Assembly (NCBI GenBank): GCA_963734625.1
Contig: CAVTHW010000003.1
Location: 620,001 to 684,000 of the forward strand
Direction: 5' to 3'
Source of the DNA: CAVTHW01 sp963734625
Lineage (GTDB): Bacteria > Acidobacteriota > Terriglobia > Bryobacterales > Bryobacteraceae
DNA length: 64,000 nt
This document shows positions 62,293 through 64,000 of the stretch, piece by piece (the stretch's first letter is position 1; every line of letters starts with the position of its first letter). The translations under genes were made by a program, and so were the position numbers. The notes beneath the pieces were generated by a model. That model ran no database searches and had not been told where the DNA came from. It was given only the letters and a program-made list of their open reading frames with translations.

Positions 62293-62477
62293 AAACGGGA
62301 GGCTCCCCCAGCCCCAAAGGTATCTCTCTAAGTATATGAGACGCTCCCGAGCCGGGGCAAAGGGCAAGCTGCTCGCGACTATGGCCCTGGATCGCGCATC
62401 AAAGAGGTAGATGGACTGGCAGTCAAATTGCTCAGAATTAGTTGATGATCGGTTTGGCGGACAGGAGGCTGACGAAA

Positions 62478-63656
62478 ATGGTCCGGTTAAATGTACCGCT
62501 GGACACCAGGCGAACGGGGCACGAAGCGGAGCTGCTCGAACAGAAGCTGCGCAAGCTGGTGGTGGGACAGGACGAGGCGATCCAGCAGATCGTCAACGTT
62601 TTTCAGATGTATCTGGCCGGGATGAACAGCCTGGACCGGCCGATCGGCAGTTTCCTCTTCCTCGGCCCTACCGGTTCGGGCAAGACGCGAATTGTCGAGG
62701 CCACGGCCGAATGTCTGCTCGGCAGTCCGCACGCGGTGACAAAGATCGACTGTGCGGAGTTTCAACATAGCCACGAAATCGCCAAGCTGATCGGCTCGCC
62801 CCCCGGCTATCTGGGCCACCGGGAGACCCATCCCCTGCTCAGCCAAGAGGTTTTGAACCAACACCACACCGACCGGCTTAAGGTCAGTTTCGTGCTGTTC
62901 GACGAGATTGAGAAGGCCAGCGATGCGCTCTGGAACCTTCTGCTCGGGATCCTGGACAAGGCCACTTTGACCCTGGGCGACAATCGCCGGGTAGATTTCT
63001 CGAAGACCTTGATATTCCTCACGAGCAACCTCGGCACCAGCGAGATGAACTCCCTTCTGAGGCCCAACCTCGGGTTCGCCGCCCCGGAAGCGGGCCGGGA
63101 CATGGAAGCTGGCGTTCTAAGCGCGGATATGGAAGGCAAGCTCGCGCGCGCGGGCGTCGAGGCGGCCCGCCGCCGGTTTACGCCGGAGTTTATGAACCGG
63201 CTCGACAAGACCGTTGTATTCCGCCCGCTGGGGCAAGCGGAGCTGCGGAAGATTCTCGACATTGAACTGCAGCTCCTTCAGCAGCGCATCTTCGATTCGG
63301 CGGGGCCCAACTATTTCGTCCTGAACGCTTCCGCCGCGGCCAAAGAAGAATTGCTGGCACAAGGTACCGACGCCAAGTACGGCGCGCGCCACCTCAAACG
63401 AGCCATCGAGCGCCTGGTGGTGCAGCCGCTTTCCAACTTGATCGCCACCGATCAGGCTCACACCGGCGACCTCCTCCAGGTTGACTACAATCCAGCCGCG
63501 CGCGAGTTCGTCTTCTGCAAAGAAGCCGAAGGGATGCCCCTCCAGGCCATGGCTCAAATGGCAGGGGTTTCATTGACTCTGCCCTTCGTCGCGGCCACCG
63601 GTGTGGCGGCGGAACTGGGTCGTGCGAACTCTGCCCGGTCTTCTCGCCGGGGCTGA
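62478..63656 (+). CDS. Single-ring Hsp100/ClpB-D2-like AAA+ ATPase
   Basis: The 392-residue product starts at ATG 62478, with AGGAGG nine bases upstream. It has one AAA+ module: LRKLVVGQDEAIQQIVN, Walker A GPTGSGKTRIVEA, Walker B FVLFDEIEKASDALWNLL, sensor LTSNLGTSEM, the arginine-finger region FTPEFMNRLDKTVVFRPL, and a C-terminal small domain (YGARHLKRAIERLVVQPLSN). This is the second ATPase ring of ClpA/B without the N-domain, first ring or middle coiled coil. It probably remodels proteins; whether it works with a protease is unknown. Confidence 0.87.
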   Translation: MVRLNVPLDTRRTGHEAELLEQKLRKLVVGQDEAIQQIVNVFQMYLAGMNSLDRPIGSFLFLGPTGSGKTRIVEATAECLLGSPHAVTKIDCAEFQHSHEIAKLIGSPPGYLGHRETHPLLSQEVLNQHHTDRLKVSFVLFDEIEKASDALWNLLLGILDKATLTLGDNRRVDFSKTLIFLTSNLGTSEMNSLLRPNLGFAAPEAGRDMEAGVLSADMEGKLARAGVEAARRRFTPEFMNRLDKTVVFRPLGQAELRKILDIELQLLQQRIFDSAGPNYFVLNASAAAKEELLAQGTDAKYGARHLKRAIERLVVQPLSNLIATDQAHTGDLLQVDYNPAAREFVFCKEAEGMPLQAMAQMAGVSLTLPFVAATGVAAELGRANSARSSRRG

Positions 63657-63731
63657 CGAAGTTCTCGAGCGGGATCCGCCTGCTACTTGCATTCTGGCGA
63701 GCCGTGTGATAAGACTCCCTAGGAGATTATC

Positions 63732-64000
63732 ATGCGCGGTCTGCAAAAAAGAGTCCTATCCGCTTCTTTGTGGCTGACTGTTCTTCTCGTTTTGGCGTCC
63801 TGCGGGCCCAGCGGCCCTAAACCGGGGACGCCTGCATTCTACTGGCAAGAGGCCCGGAAGAATTCCACGGCCCGGGATTACGCCAAGACGGCCGAAAACC
63901 TGACCGACATCACCAATAGCGAAAATGAATTCACGGCCAGAGCCCGAACTTGGAAAGTGCTTCTGTCCGCCGGAACGGCCGAAGCCTACATCACTCTTGC
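63732..64000 (+). CDS. Lipoprotein of unknown function (3' end outside window)
   Basis: An AGGAG site (63721-63725) precedes ATG 63732. The signal peptide (RVLSASLWLTVLLVLASC) ends in a lipobox with Cys, so the mature protein is lipid-anchored. The visible ~65 mature residues are charged and helical (FYWQEARKNSTARDYAKTAE, then NLTDITNSENEF). The frame is open to the end of the window. No family recognised. It lies 75 bases after the AAA+ gene and may be co-transcribed. Confidence 0.72.
   Translation, partial: MRGLQKRVLSASLWLTVLLVLASCGPSGPKPGTPAFYWQEARKNSTARDYAKTAENLTDITNSENEFTARARTWKVLLSAGTAEAYITL

Noticed and set aside
1..64000. tRNA, rRNA, CRISPR arrays, insertion sequences, replication origin
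   Set aside because: None was seen on reading; tRNA and ncRNA absence was not tested with a covariance search, so small RNAs could be missed.

Overview
The window looks like a chromosomal piece of an Acidobacteriota genome of the Bryobacterales/Solibacterales type. This rests on gene content, not a database search. The markers are a very large Oar-type TonB receptor with a carboxypeptidase-regulatory-like N-terminus, Tat-exported Gfo/Idh/MocA dehydrogenases, exported carbohydrate-active enzymes, futalosine-route menaquinone genes (mqnP, mqnE), the bacillithiol ligase bshC, and Kdo2-lipid A enzymes. No rRNA, tRNA, CRISPR array or insertion sequence was recognised.

Layout. 1-4130: the end of a PAS-GAF-GGDEF-EAL protein, a secreted Dabb-like protein, a small secreted protein, a tiny Cys/His-rich protein and a divergent HTH-Cys-receiver regulator. 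4135-17751: a rhamnose utilisation locus with rhaT, rhaA, a regulator joining an IclR-type HTH to a periplasmic-binding-protein fold, a HEAT protein, a Tat Gfo/Idh/MocA dehydrogenase, a GH106 alpha-L-rhamnosidase and a TonB receptor. 18022-25013: bshC, a secreted DinB-like protein, a DUF2911 protein, an alkaline phosphatase, a CE15 glucuronoyl esterase and a tannase/feruloyl esterase. Together 4135-25013 looks built to strip and import rhamnose-containing, esterified plant polysaccharide. 25059-28222: an unknown protein, a glycosyltransferase and a cyclic-nucleotide phosphodiesterase/5'-nucleotidase. 28448-30573: a small accessory island of broken short genes, one with a RAMA-type modified-DNA-reader domain. 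30844-44511: cyclophilin, a WaaA-LpxK fusion, a TPR/envelope trio, dCMP deaminase, a porin-like protein, an MFS carrier, mqnE-mqnP, larB and a metallophosphoesterase. 44565-49541: a second Tat dehydrogenase convergent with a polyferredoxin/lipoprotein/aldo-keto reductase operon. 49624-62292: methyltransferase, LolC/E-type permease, lysS, a glycosyltransferase, HtrA protease, bicupin, PEGA protein, lepB, a VapBC-type toxin-antitoxin pair and the tetrapyrrole operon ccsA-like/hemA/hemC/hemD. 62478-64000: a minimal Hsp100-like AAA+ ATPase and the start of a lipoprotein.

Two window-wide features stand out. First, at least a dozen genes are split by single-base frameshifts, including hemC, which is expected to be essential. 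This suggests residual indel errors in the assembly, although the 28.4-30.6 kb island is so dense in breaks that real decay is also possible. Second, at least eight genes have a TANNNT -10 box only 4-10 bases before the start codon and no Shine-Dalgarno sequence, a pattern expected of leaderless transcripts. Genes inside operons carry normal AGGAGG-type sites.
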